DNA of 64,000 nucleotides from Aureobasidium sp. EXF-3400 (taxonomy: Eukaryota > Ascomycota > Dothideomycetes > Dothideales > Saccotheciaceae), in NCBI GenBank assembly GCA_024195585.1, contig SWBL01000061.1, forward strand, positions 1 through 64,000, read 5' to 3'. Positions 23,801 to 35,202 of this stretch are shown here, one piece after another; within the stretch, counting starts at the first letter, position 1; each line of letters opens with the position of its first letter. The notes beneath the pieces were generated by a model. The model was not told the DNA's origin, searched no databases, and saw only the letters and a program-made list of their open reading frames with translations. A program made the translations under genes and the position numbers.

Positions 23801-25108
23801 CCTGACGCTCCTTCATGCTGAGCTTTTCGCGGTTGCCAATCAACTCTCGACTAAGTTGCTGATACCGGCGCTTCTCCTCATTGGCTTGGTCGTGTAGCTG
23901 TTGAACTCGCTCTTCGTATTTCTGTAGAAGAGCTTGAAGTTCTTGGTCCGAATCGGTCATTTCACGAAGATTGCGTCTGAGTTTTTGAACACTTTCCTGC
24001 TTGGCACGTTGTTCGATGCGCTTGCCGGAAAGTTGGCCGACTATTTCACCAAGGAACTTGATCTTCTCCCAGGCAGCATTGTAGTTCTGCTTGGCCTCGG
24101 CAATCTTGGTACCCATTTCTTCACCTTTGAGGCGTAATGTTTCAATCTCCTCGTAGAGCTCGTGGGATCGTTTCTCGGCCTTTTCACCCTTGTCCTTGTC
24201 TTCCTTGGCGTGTTGCTCGATGATTTTGTACTTTGCAAGCTCTTCAGTCTGCTTCTTCTTCATAATTTTGATGTTGTCGATGGCCTTGGTGTACTTCATG
24301 GCCTCGAAGATGGCATCAAATCGGTCTTTGAGCTTGCTCGGCTCGCTGAGCGGCCACAAGCTCTCATCCTGATGACAGAAGATGACAGAGTCCAAGACAG
24401 CTTTGCTGACGCCAAGATATTGAGGCATGAGTTGATCAAGTTCGGCAACGCGAGAGGAAATAGACGTGCGCTCGCCCTCTTTGATCATGAGAAGCTGACC
24501 TTCGAGAGATTTGACGGAACGGGATGCCTTCTTGACCGTGAGCTGCAGGCTGCGAGTGGACACCATCTTCGCTCCTGTGGTGGCTAGGAATGACATCTTG
24601 ACCTGGGCGAGAACCTCTTTCTCGCCACATAGCTATGCTCATCAGTCGAAGTAGTGCAATGGTCTTCGACAGACATACCTTGGGATCGTGGATGAAGGCA
24701 CCACCCTTGCTGTTTGGAGGTTGGTCACCAGTCGTAGCATATTTGAGACATTCGATGATGGTCTATTGCATGGTTAGTGCGATTGTTGTTTGTGGTTCAG
24801 GAGCAAGAACTTGCAGTCTTTCCAGAGCCATTGTGACCCACAATCAGAGTAAGAGGTGCGAAAAACTGGATAGTCTCACTGCGTCCATTGTCAAAGGAAC
24901 GAACTCTAGAGCAGAGTATCAGTAAAAGTTGCAATGCAAGTGTATGTCAGTCTATGCATACCCCAGAATGGAGAGTTTGTCAATCTTGGCTGGAGGGTGG
25001 ATGTCAGTGAGTGAATTTGATCCGCAGGAATGAGCCGGATGACATACACCTGTTGGAAGGAATTAGCTTTGCGAGTACTGACCAACGCGGATTGTGATGG
25101 ACTTACAT
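20879..25108 (-). CDS. RAD50: RAD50, SMC-like ATPase of the MRE11 DNA-repair complex
   Basis: Rad50 with Mre11 and Nbs1 tethers and processes double-strand breaks. The model gives about 1302 aa. Exons: 25107-25108 (AT), 25048-25049 (GT), 24962-24989, 24815-24905, 24679-24762, 20940-24632 and perhaps 20879-20887. Joining AT, GT and CC gives [18 protein letters not shown], the expected family start. Walker A (GHNGSGKT) ends at a GC-AG intron (24763-24814). Two long coiled coils flank the zinc hook CLMC (about residue 680). The signature motif ([11 protein letters not shown]) and Walker B ([12 protein letters not shown]) follow. The 3' end has an ideal 52-nt intron (20888-20939) giving a last exon Val-Leu-stop; read through, the frame stops at 20928 after Val-Ser-Ile. 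The identity is certain; the two terminal exon models are inferred from motifs and splice signals. Confidence 0.95.
24763..24814 (-). other. RAD50: GC-AG intron in RAD50 at Walker A
   Basis: The exon ends GGAAAGACT and the next bases are GCAAGT; the intron ends CAATAG before ACCATC. Only this GC donor keeps GHNGSGKT joined in frame to [13 protein letters not shown]. The GT three bases downstream would break the frame. Confidence 0.85.
25048..25049 (-). other. RAD50: RAD50 2-nt microexon
   Basis: The dinucleotide GT (minus strand) lies between an intron ending CCAACAG (25050-25106, donor GTAAGT, branch-like GCTAAT) and an intron starting GTATGT (24990-25047, branch-like CTGAC, ending CCAG). 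It supplies the G of the start codon and the first base of codon 2. Confidence 0.75.
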
Positions 25109-25736
25109 AGTGGATCAAGCTCGGAGCAGACTCCGAGGAGGAAGAATTGGGGGGATGCAATGCCAGGAGCGAGCAGAATATGATTGAAGAAACAAGTGAG
25201 CAGGAGAGTTGTTTATGTATCGGGCGCTGGAGGTGTTAGTATCAAAGGAAGTGTCGCGGCCAAGAGTTGGCCCTTTGGACACTTTCTTTATGTGTCGGCA
25301 GGCAGACGCGCGAGTTGGAAGGCACGTCCTCGTGGAAGCCGAAGGGTCTGCCCAGACTTATGTCCCAGATTCGGGACTACGCATCAGATGAGAAGCACAA
25401 CACTTGGATCTTCGTAGGCAAATAATCAACAATATTGAATAATAGTTATGTCTCTCTAGATAAGGTAGTTCCGGAACTCGCAGAACGATCAGCGACTGGG
25501 TTTGTCTGCAAACACCTAAGCATTCGTGCAATCGAAATCCCAGATCAACGATGGTTTCGCTGGACCAAATCGTTGGCCAGGGCAGGCGCGCAGACGTCAG
25601 ACTTCGGTCGCAAGCAGCGACTGCGGATCGAGCAAGTCTTCCTGCATCGTGAAATTGTCTGGTGGGACCCCCAGAATCAGGCACGTCTCTGTACTGTTAC
25701 TTGTTGACTGGGCATAAAGCCTAAGGCAGGATACCG
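25109..25736. promoter_or_regulatory. divergent promoter region RAD50 / wc-2
   Basis: About 630 bp separate the start of RAD50 from the likely start of wc-2, transcribed in opposite directions. No ATG on the RAD50 strand occurs in the first 150 bp upstream of its split start codon, which supports that start. No defined element is visible. Confidence 0.5.
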
Positions 25737-27293
25737 ATGTCCTACCTGTCGTCGGTCGATGGCTCGCTCGCCCAAAACGTAAGTGCCCAGGACAACAGAG
25801 TCGAACGCCCACTGATCATTGGTTTGCTGCATTAGATGGCCGGGGCTGTGTCCGCGCCCGAACATTTGCTGGACCCAAGCGCCAGCCTTATGTCTGATTT
25901 GCAGGACCAGATCAATATGCTGCCCATGGACCTTGATCTCAACGACCCCAACCTCGAGGTCTCGCTGAGCAACGTTCCCTTTGCCGACCCTGGTGCCTTT
26001 GGCAACAACCTCAACTCCATGTCCTTCGCCGCCCAATCCCAGCACCACCATGACGACGGCCATTCCCAGTCCAACATGTCGGCTATCGGTGCTGGCCCAC
26101 TGCCCACTGGCTTCGGCATGGGTCCCCCTTCGAACGGCGGCAACACTCTGACCGAGTTCACCAAGCGCAGAAACTGGTCGCAGCGCGTCATCGAAGAGCT
26201 CAGAGATTTCCTACACATCCTTACTCCTGATGGCCGCATCCTCTATGTCTCGCCCTCCGCCAAAACTCTCACCGGCTACGAACCACGATACTTGGTCGGC
26301 AAGTTCATTGGCGAATTTGTGCACCCCGAGGACAGCGGCATCTTCATGCGCGAGTTCAACGAGTCCATAGCATCGGGCAACCCCTTACGCTTCTTTTACC
26401 GGTTCAAAAGAGAGGACGGCACATACATTATCTTCGAATGCGACGGTCATCCACACATCTCGTCCGACCAAGGAGCATACGGTCATATGAGTGGCTCAGG
26501 CCAAGGCGCCATGAGTGCCTCGGGCCTTTGCCGAGGGTTCTTTATGATGGCTCGTCCCTATCCGACCAAGAATGCCGCCCTGCTAGATTCATTCCTGGAG
26601 CACAAGATTGAGAATGAGCGCCTAAAGAAAAGGATCGAGGAACTAAAACGAGAGGAAGTCGAGGAGAATCAGGTCCAAGAAAGACAGTGGCAAGAACAGT
26701 CTAGGCGTGACCCATCCGAAGCTGGCCGCGTTGATGGATCAAGCGAGCATAGCAAAACACCAAACTATCAAGGCATGCCGCCGCCTGCCAAGCCTCCGAT
26801 ATCAAACACTGCCCTTACGCGCCAAAACCTCGACAGTGCCTTGTCAGCCCAGCAGCCCGACAGTATAGCAGACAAAATGTCGCGTTATGAAGGCTCGAAT
26901 CATCTCGAGACTATCGAAATGCTCACCGGTTTGCGTTACCGTGATGGCGAACGAAGTCACGGCATTTCAACCGGCGACACATCACCTGCGCTTATTAGAG
27001 GCGATGCTGGCATCGCAATTTTGCTTGACAGAGACCGTGATGGTACTAAGGAGAAGAAGAAGAAACTCAAAGTCGCCGAAGAATATGTCTGTGCGGATTG
27101 TGGCACCTTGGACAGTCCCGAATGGCGCAAAGGACCTAAGGGACCCAAAACGTTATGCAATGCGTGCGGCTTACGATGGGCCAAGAAGGAGAAGAAGAAG
27201 GCGGTCGGTGATAGCGGCACAAATTCGAATGCTGGTATGACTCCTGGAGGTGTACCGTCTCTACTGCAAAAGGACAGCAGCGGAAGCAATTGA
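25737..27293 (+). CDS. wc-2: White collar-2, PAS/GATA zinc-finger light-signalling factor
   Basis: WC-2 pairs with the blue-light receptor WC-1 to form the white collar complex, which drives light-induced transcription and the clock in fungi. The model is two exons (25737-25778, 25836-27293), 499 aa. The short first exon adds [14 protein letters not shown] in frame; translation could also start at 25836 ([12 protein letters not shown], 485 aa). One PAS domain covers about residues 125-250 ([41 protein letters not shown]). A charged helix follows, then a single C-terminal GATA finger C-x2-C-x18-C-x2-C (CADC to CNAC, near residue 432) with a basic tail. One PAS and one GATA finger, without a LOV cysteine motif, distinguishes WC-2 from WC-1. 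It is head-to-head with RAD50. Confidence 0.94.
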
Positions 27294-29570
27294 TGACAAT
27301 GACCGCGACACTTGGATATCGGATCTTCATAGGTGGGCAGTGGCGTTTGACAGGCATACTTGGAGCTTATGATTCACCAGCCTTTACTATTCTTCAGTGT
27401 AAAGATTTATTGACTTGATACCAGAAGGCATTTCGGAGTTTTGTACTATACCATGGCATGGATCTTCATGTGTTTACTTCAATCTTTCTTTTCTTTTCAA
27501 TCGACCTTTTTCAACTACCCGAGTAATTGTACACCCACGTATCATATGATTATTGATAGAGACTTGGCAGCCTATAGTTTGTGAGAGTCTCTGCATTGTT
27601 GTAAGATTGCTTCAAATGTCTCGAAAACGTGCCAGCAAAACAATCGAAGCATGGGAAGTGACAATTGGCGTGCTGCAGTCCTAGTCGGCTCCGAAGCGAG
27701 GGCATGAGGACACACTGACAGGTGAATGGCAGCATCACATGAGCTGGAGTGAGAGCAGTCATCGGTTAAGCACAAATTGGAGTGTAGGGTAGCATCATGT
27801 GGTCTCATCGTACGCCCTGCAATATGTCCGACGGATACCTTTGATCACCCTCTGCCCTCCAAATGCTGAGACGCAGTCAGCCAATTAACTCAGTTTCTAG
27901 TGCTGGGTATGAGTAGAACACAAGGTAAAAAGCGCCCTCGGAGCAACAGGAGACTCAGCAATCCATCCATCTTTGAGATCGAAGGGGTGATCTGGCATTT
28001 AGCAGGTCAAGAAGACACAAGAAAGCGCGCCAATGTTCTGAAAACATGAACAAGTTTGGGTAAGACATGCATGGCCCTCTGGCTCAGCAGCGACAGGCCT
28101 TCAGCTTACTGACGTTTGTTCCGGTTTCCGTGTCAAGTTGATGTACCCCGTCAAGCCACGCAGATTATGTGACGCGGAAAGCAGGTGCACCCGCGACAAT
28201 AATATGCAAGCCATTCTGTTCAGCTGCGCTTGTGCGCCCGGGCAGCGCCCCTGTCGTCGATTAATGTCCGGACACTGGTTCGAGGCACTGTCCAGCTGGT
28301 TTGACTTGACCAAGAGAATCCAGAACCAAATGCCTGGTGATGCTCATTTCATACCTCAGACATTCAGGACATGTGCTTTATCGCAGTATGTCTGTCTGAA
28401 CGGCGCCAGCACCCAGCTCTACGAGCGGTTCCCTGGTTGTCGTTGAGACTTTATCTACACGTTGGATTTCAAGCCCAGCAACGGGTACGCCACTCCTACG
28501 ACGCGTGCCGGAGAGCGTAGCCGTATTCCATTTTAGGGTGTTGACATTCACCGTCACGAGGGGATGCCAGACACTTGGTCCTGCACAAGAGGTCTGATCC
28601 TCTGGTCTTGCTTTCATTCATTCGATGCACAACAGATCTGAGGAGCAGAGCATCAACACACAAAAATCTCGACGCTAGAAGCCATCAAAGTCAGGTCTGT
28701 ACCATGCACAATAAATCCCCTAATACAGTACATACAGCCGCAAGGGCCCCGCCCTGAGGCTATTGTACTTCTGGATCGAGGCTAGTGATGCGCGGCGTTG
28801 CGTAACAGACCTCGACCGTTTTTTTGCCCAATCCCCAAGTTGTATGAGCCACAGACTTGGATGCGCACATCATTCGTCTTGCACGACGCAAGCTGCAGCC
28901 AGCCGAACTACTCCCTTTGTCGGGGAACGTCTTTGACGGCTACCTGCTAAAAGCCCCAGGATAGCATGTCTCTTCGAGTCTCGCGGGGGTGGGATCGGAA
29001 AGCTAGCAGCAGAGACAACATGTGAGTTTAGTCACGGGCGGATTTGCCCAAAAACAGCAAGGTTTCTATATGTGTCGGTCAACGTGGTGTGCAAAGTATA
29101 CATGGAGACGAACTGCATGTGCGGGCCGGCCGGTCAACTTTAGCCTTGCACTCTTGGGCTGGCTTGTGCTTTGTGCCCTTCAGTCTGCCTCACCCCATCC
29201 TTTGTCTCGCCGTTTCATTCCGTTGTCTCCTACATCTTGTTCTTGCTTGACTGATACACTTCTGATACATACTTTCCTGTATTATCAGTCGTGATGCAGG
29301 GTGTGTTCTGGCATTAGGTGAGTTCTTGCCACATGAGCGATTGTCCAACAAGATGCAGACTCGCTGTCAGTCTACGGACGTCATCTTGCTGGGGAGGCCT
29401 GACTGGTTACATTTGCCAACAATACGCTGACAAGGAGTCTTTATTGCAGATGAGCTGTGTGTTCGTAGCACATGTGATGCAGCAAGCCCCCTTACCATTG
29501 TTTGTTCCTCGATATCGTCATTAGGACCTGGATATTTTACAATAGCCCCTCGCTGCTGTTGATCACCACC
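27294..29570. other. gene-poor region wc-2 / ELL
   Basis: This 2.3-kb stretch has only short open frames on both strands (longest about 100 codons, such as 28138-28446), none with a recognised domain or a convincing spliced extension. It includes the 3' UTR of wc-2 and the promoter of the ELL gene. CT-rich and T-rich runs occur at about 29180-29290. A long non-coding RNA or long 5' UTR is possible but unsupported. Confidence 0.45.
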
Positions 29571-32197
29571 ATGGCTTCGACCCAGATCTCCGGATCGACA
29601 CTTTCGCTCCACGGAGCCCCGAACAAGACAGACCACGAACGAAACAATTCCAACTCATTAAGGACGGGTATCTTGGTTAGGTTGAATGATCAGGTCATAC
29701 GTGACTTGCAACAATGTGCCCATGGGGGCAAGGCGGTGCAATTGCTGGGCGGAAAGACACCGGTATGCCCTTGAACATGTTCAAGAGCCTCGACAGTGAC
29801 CCTTTCTGACGAGCGCAGAAAATTCGATACGGCGCAAAGCTATTGGAGTTGAATGTAAGGCCCGAGACATTTCGTCACGAAATTTACTCGACAGACGACA
29901 GCAGCAATCAGCTTGACTTTGCCGCTTTTGTGTCGCACCATGCAGAGCTCAGAGTGCCCGTCGAGAAGAAGGCGCAAGAAGATAGTGCCGGTGCCGAGGC
30001 CGCCCTGGAGACGTTGAAGCAGTCGCTGGCATCCATGGCCAAGCAGAAGGAGGAACGAAAGTGAGTGTGAACAAGATCGTATCCTCCCTATCTATTGTTG
30101 ACGTGTGACAATAGAACGACAATAAGTAGCTCAGTAACAGCTGGTGGCAAAAACTCCCGATACCTTCAACCCTCTTCTCGACCAACTTCCCTCGCTTCCT
30201 CATCATACACTCCTCGTCCCGCCGCGCCCACCTCTGCTCCTTCGGATCCTCACGCTCAAGCAAGAGAGAAGGGCATGCGATTCGCTCTCATTCACTTGCT
30301 TGCCGTCAGACCCTTGTCTGAACAAGACATTCACCAGAAAACTCACATCCCTAAAGCTCAATTATCATCACTCCTCTCCAGAATTGCCGAAAAGCAAGGA
30401 CTCACCTGGGAACTTTCAAACAAGCCGTACAAAGAGCTTGATCCCTGGTCGTTCAAATACACTTCGGATCAACGGACTTTGGCAATAAACAACGCAATCA
30501 GAGCTTTCGACAGGGCTAGGATACCAAAAGACGACAAGGCCTGGCAGATTCTGTTGCCCAAAGAAGAACGCAACAAAGGCAAAGTCCTCTCGCGTCTTCA
30601 CCTAACTGCCGAACGGGCAGACTTAGCCGGGACACCTGGTCTTGCTTCTACTCCTATCCACACAAGTGCGGCTGTCACTCCGAAGCTAGGAAGTATCGGC
30701 ACACCTCGTAGCGGAAGCGGAGCTACTGCGACTGGAAGATCCGCTGCTGGTATCTCTATCGAAAAGCGATTGAAGGAGGCGAAAAAGAAGGGTGCCATGG
30801 AGAAGAAGAAGCAAGAGAAAGAGGCAAAGGAGGCCGCTGCTGCTGCAAGTGATCGCGAGAGCAAACCAAGAAACGTGACCGCCAAGAGACCTATACCTCC
30901 CAAGAAGGTCGTTTCTAAGGTCAAATCTGACGAGGTTGTTCACAGCTCGGATGATGAGGAAGAAGGTGAGGTCAAAGAGGATTCATCCTTGAAGAAAAGC
31001 GCCACATCCAGAAAGGAGCCCCCCAAGGCGGCTCCTAAGGTACGACCTGCGGCAACAGAGAGGCGCGATTCCTCGGCCAGTGAAGCGCCCGGGCCATCCA
31101 AGGACAGCAAGATAAGATCAAAGCCGTTGACTTCTGACAAGTTTGTCACCAACACTGCCTCAAGAAAAGACAGCGCAATCTCCAAGGTCAAATCAGAGGC
31201 TCCATTGCTTGCCAAAGCCGCTGCTCTTCCGAAGAAACCGGAGACTTCAACAACAGCAAACGCCGCCACAAAATCGAAGGATAGCCCAGCACAGAAACCG
31301 GTCAAGACTACCTCGATGACGCAAAGATCCAACATAAGCCCACGACGACTGACAGACACTAAACCGAAAGTGCCCTCACCTCTGGGCACAAGTCCTCCGA
31401 GAAATGCATCTGACAATGCTGAAAAGACAATCAAGCAACCGCCCAAACCATCAGCAACTACGAACGCTGCCAAGTCAGCCAGGCCTACACCCACATCCAA
31501 AGCCTCTGAGCCTCTGAGTTTCTTCGGTGGTGTCAAGACTGGTTCACAATCAAAAATTGTCACCAAAAAACGCCCTCTTGAGTCTGACACAGAGAGCGCT
31601 GAACCGGCAAGGAAGGCGGTCAAATCGACCATCTCCACCCCAGCAAAGGCTCCGACCAGTAAACCAGCCAAGGCTTCTGTCGCGAACGGTAGTGGCAGAG
31701 AAGCAGTGACCAAAGCTCCACCTGCACATCCCGCCGCCTCAGACAAATCTCTGAAACGTAAAGCCAACGACCTTTCTTCGGGCTTACACGACCACGCCGC
31801 TCCTCCCTCGTCCAAGCACCGCAAGACCGACTCAGGAAGCACGCACTCGCATACGGCGACAAGTTCATCGGGAGCATCGCTTACAACTGCTCCTACTGTT
31901 TCACCCCACTCGTCCCCTGCAGGCTCGGATTTTTCAGACGACAATCTCGCTGGCATTCTGAACGACGAGTACGACGGCGGTTCGCTCACATGGGAACAGA
32001 CTCGTGCTGCTGCCGAGACATTCAGGAGCAAGCTATACCCAGAGTATCTCAAGCTGTACCGTCGTATTGAGCAGACACCCAGTGACAAGGTCGCAAAGGA
32101 AGACACTGTGCGCTTGTGGCAGTTGCACAACCGTCTTGAGGCTATCAAGCATCGTATTGAGGTTGCTTGTCGTGATGGTGACAAGGGCGGAGACTAG
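29571..32197 (+). CDS. ELL-family RNA polymerase II elongation factor
   Basis: ELL proteins suppress pausing by RNA polymerase II as part of (super) elongation complexes. Three exons (29571-29762, 29819-30060, 30115-32197) code for 838 aa. The N-terminal domain (about residues 1-310) has LNDQVIRDLQQ, KIRYGAKLLELNVRPETFRHEIY and then a winged-helix part (MRFALIHLLAVRPLSEQDI, WSFKYTSDQRTLAI), as in fungal ELL proteins. A long Lys/Ser/Pro/Ala-rich disordered region follows (about 340-750). The last 75 residues (WEQTRAAAETFRSKLYPEYL onward) resemble the occludin/ELL homology domain that contacts partners. A 414-codon frame antisense to the disordered part is a composition artefact. The family call is good; the exact orthologue name is not certain. 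Confidence 0.8.
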
Positions 32198-32874
32198 GGA
32201 GCAAGCACTACATCTACATCTGCATCTGCATTAATTCTGGGATTGGAGTTAGGGGAATCATGACCATTGGATTGGGGAAGCGAAGCATTGACTTGTTTTT
32301 CATCAAAAAGGGGTTTTTATTTACATAGGTCACACGACAGATACAGCGCGGAAGTCTCGCGAGACGAGCAGAATTATAACGTCACTTGGTTTGCAATTTT
32401 CTTATGTTTGATATACAATACAATGCGCCATGTGTTTTGTCGCTGAGACGACAGCGTGTCAACGCACCATGATTTACGGACATATCGGAAAGGATACTTC
32501 TGTTGTCAAAGGTCAACGACAGATCCTTGCGCTGAAGTTGAGACAGTGTTGTCGTAAACTTGAACTCGATGACAGCGAGCAGGGTCATACCGGTAACCCG
32601 AAAAGATTGAACCCGCCACATGCGCAGCACGCGAGAGCCGGGACATCCGTGCACGCCGATTGAACCGACGAGCAATAAAGTCTTGTCCCCATCTTGTCGG
32701 GTGACGACGAGCAAACGATCCTTTATCGGAAACGAGGTACTGTGCTGTGAGAGTCGATTATCTTCCTTTGCACACTTCTGGATATTGTTCGGTGTGACGT
32801 GCAGCACTCGGATCACAAGGAAACCTGGAGCATCTGCAAAGTCGATCGCAAGCTACTGCGTCCCGAAATCCAAC
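32198..32874. other. intergenic region ELL / arrestin-like gene
   Basis: About 680 bp lie between two plus-strand genes. The open frames here (32382-32816 minus, 32620 onward plus) have no motif of their own; the plus one merges into the first arrestin exon. I expect the 3' UTR of ELL and the next promoter. Confidence 0.4.
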
Positions 32875-34831
32875 ATGCTGGCTAGCATCATACTAGATCA
32901 GTCATTCCCACATTACACAAATCTGGACTATATATCTGGAAAAGTGTTCGTACGGACACAGACTGCGACGACAGTTTCTAGCATCGTAGTAAAGCTCGAG
33001 GGCGAGTCGAGGACAAGGTTGCTGGTGCGTCTCAACAGCTACAACATGACAGCACATGTTCTCATTCACCACGACAAGTGTTTGGCTGACAATTCTACCA
33101 AAGGCTCCTCCCAATCCCAGTAATGACAGGCAGAAACCTCAGTTGGAATTCCATAAGGTTGGTGGCATCTTTCTTGTTTTACCCTGCCATGCATCTGAGC
33201 ACGAGAAATCAATATGCGCTCGGTCTGGTCACAGCGCCTGACTACATACGCTCATTATCAGTGGCATTGTAAACATGTACTGACAAGCAGCTAGATTCTC
33301 TATAAGACTCTAGCAGTATTTCCTCCTCCAGAAGTTGCAGGGCAACAAGGTGGCTCGAACTCATTGTCCGGAAAGACAGCATATACCCTACCAGCTGGGC
33401 AGCATGAATATCCTTTCCGGTTCAAAGTATGTTTCATTCGCGAGTATGGTTGTTTCTCCGGCTGATTTTCCATCAGTTTCCCTTCAACAATGCTTGCAAC
33501 CCGTCATCCAACTCTAACCCGACTATAAGCTTGTTCGGGGGTCTCAATGTGGAAGTGTACAAGTCGCCGCATAGCCATGTGAAGAAGACATTGCCACCAA
33601 CGCTAGTAGGATTCCCTGGCGAAGCTGAGATCCGTTATTATGTCAAAGCGACTGTGAATCGGCCCAGTCTTTTCAAGGAGAATGCTCGAGCTTATGTACC
33701 ATTCAACTTCTGTCCTATCGAGCCGCCACGTCCACCACCGTCGGATGCGTTGGGGTATGCACGACGCCGACATCAGTTCAACATTAACATGCCCTCTGCA
33801 CCCACAGCACTTCCTAGCAAATCCAAGATGGCTTCTTTCTTCGGCGGTTCGAAGAAGACCAGCGAATCTACGTCAGGAAGCACGACACCAACGGCTCCGT
33901 TCATAGCCGTCGACCTACGCTTGCCAGAGCCTGCAATCTTAACTTGTGCCAAACCGGTACCTGCTCGTATCGTAGTCACAAGCTTGAACGGCAAGATCAC
34001 TGGTTTGACACTCTTATCTCTGCAGCTCGAGGTCGTGGCGATCACCAAAATTCGGGCGCAAGAAGTCGGCAGAGTCGAGCGCGGCAGCACGGTCTTGTTC
34101 TCTCGCAGTGGTATGGCTGTCCCACTTCAGTTTGGCGACAGCGCAGCCAGAGATGCAATTGCACCTAATGGCGGAGAGATCGAAACAGAGGCTGAAATTG
34201 ATTCTCGATACTGGAGCGATACACCTTTGCCCAACATTGTGCCGCCAAGTTTCGAGACTTGCAACATCACTCGCGCATACGAAGTCTTTGCACGCGTCGG
34301 TATTCGCTATGACGGCACTGCATCAATGGTAAGTTTACAGAGCTTCTCGGCGTGTGATCATTGCAACAAAGGCTGACAATTGCAAAGCCTCAAACAACCA
34401 CCATAGACCTCCGTCTGCCCGTCCAGATATTTTCGGGCATCACCCCGCCACCTGAGCTTCTTGAAGCCATGGCAAGGGCTCAAGCTCAGGGTACAAGTGG
34501 AGGTTCTTCTTCTGCGCCACCAATGCCGCCTCGATCCAACTATCCGGCAGACACGAAGACTGCATCCGGCGCGCCGCCACTTCCTGCTCGCAAACCAGTT
34601 GCCTCTACAGCAACAGCACAGGCTACGCAGACACCGGTCCAGGTTGTGCAGCATGTGGAACATTCTGGCGAAGAGCCACCTTATGGCGATGCGCCCCCTA
34701 GCTACGAAGACGCGATGGCTATGGATTTGCAACCCGTGAGTGGCATCCAGAGAGCCGAATATGCGCCACCTGTCGTGGCCGAGGATCCATTGTTGAACTC
34801 TGGTAGAGGTGAGAAGAGTGGTTGGCATTGA
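32875..34831 (+). CDS. arrestin-domain protein with PPxY motif (ART-type ubiquitin-ligase adaptor)
   Basis: Alpha-arrestins recruit the Rsp5/NEDD4 ubiquitin ligase to membrane transporters for endocytosis. Five exons (32875-33024, 33104-33157, 33295-33426, 33477-34328, 34388-34831) code for 543 aa. The N-terminal arrestin fold begins LDYISGKVFVRT and VVKLEGESRTRLL, goes through DRQKPQLEFHK joined to ILYKTLAVFPPP, and reaches TLPAGQHEYPFRFK joined to FPFNNACNP. The C-terminal arrestin half lies at about residues 230-400. The Pro-rich tail holds PPSY (in DAPPSYEDAM), a match to the PPxY motif bound by WW domains. The start ATG gives MLASIILDQSFPHYTNLDY. Which transporters it serves cannot be told from sequence. 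Confidence 0.88.
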
Positions 34832-35202
34832 AATCGATAATGAGAAAGGGGAGAGGAACGCAGAAGCTGTGATCACAGCCAACATTCATCGCATTGCAAT
34901 AGGATGTTAATACTTAATACTCATGCCTCAAAGGACTTATTTTACATTCTGAGTGGAAGTTGATGATTTTGAGCCGAAAAGATTGAATACTTATTCTTGG
35001 TTGCTCGCCTGTCCATGAGCTCTGCCACAATCACCCCTCAGTCTTTCGCCCAGGAAAGGTAGGAAAATGCTCATTCTACCAGTCTTGCTGTCTCTGTGTT
35101 CTTGAGATAACTGATGGCCATGTGGCATCCTAGGCGCCTGAGTCTAGAAGTCTTCCTCATGATCACACCGCATATTCCGCACCCTCGGGCACGACAGGTT
35201 CT
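34832..35202. other. convergent intergenic region
   Basis: This 370-bp stretch lies between the converging arrestin-like gene and the unknown basic protein. It is AT-rich at about 34890-35000 and presumably holds both 3' UTRs. No gene is seen. Confidence 0.4.

Noticed and set aside
24906..25160. RAD50 N-terminal exon as a single 84-codon frame
   Set aside because: It lacks an ATG start and is in the wrong frame for [10 protein letters not shown], so it is intron read-through, not a coding exon.
28138..28446. 102-codon plus-strand frame
   Set aside because: No domain, no plausible splicing partner and an irregular composition.
30940..32184. 414-codon minus-strand open frame
   Set aside because: It lies antisense to the Lys/Ser/Ala-rich region of the ELL gene and has no motif. 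Long antisense frames arise from that codon composition.
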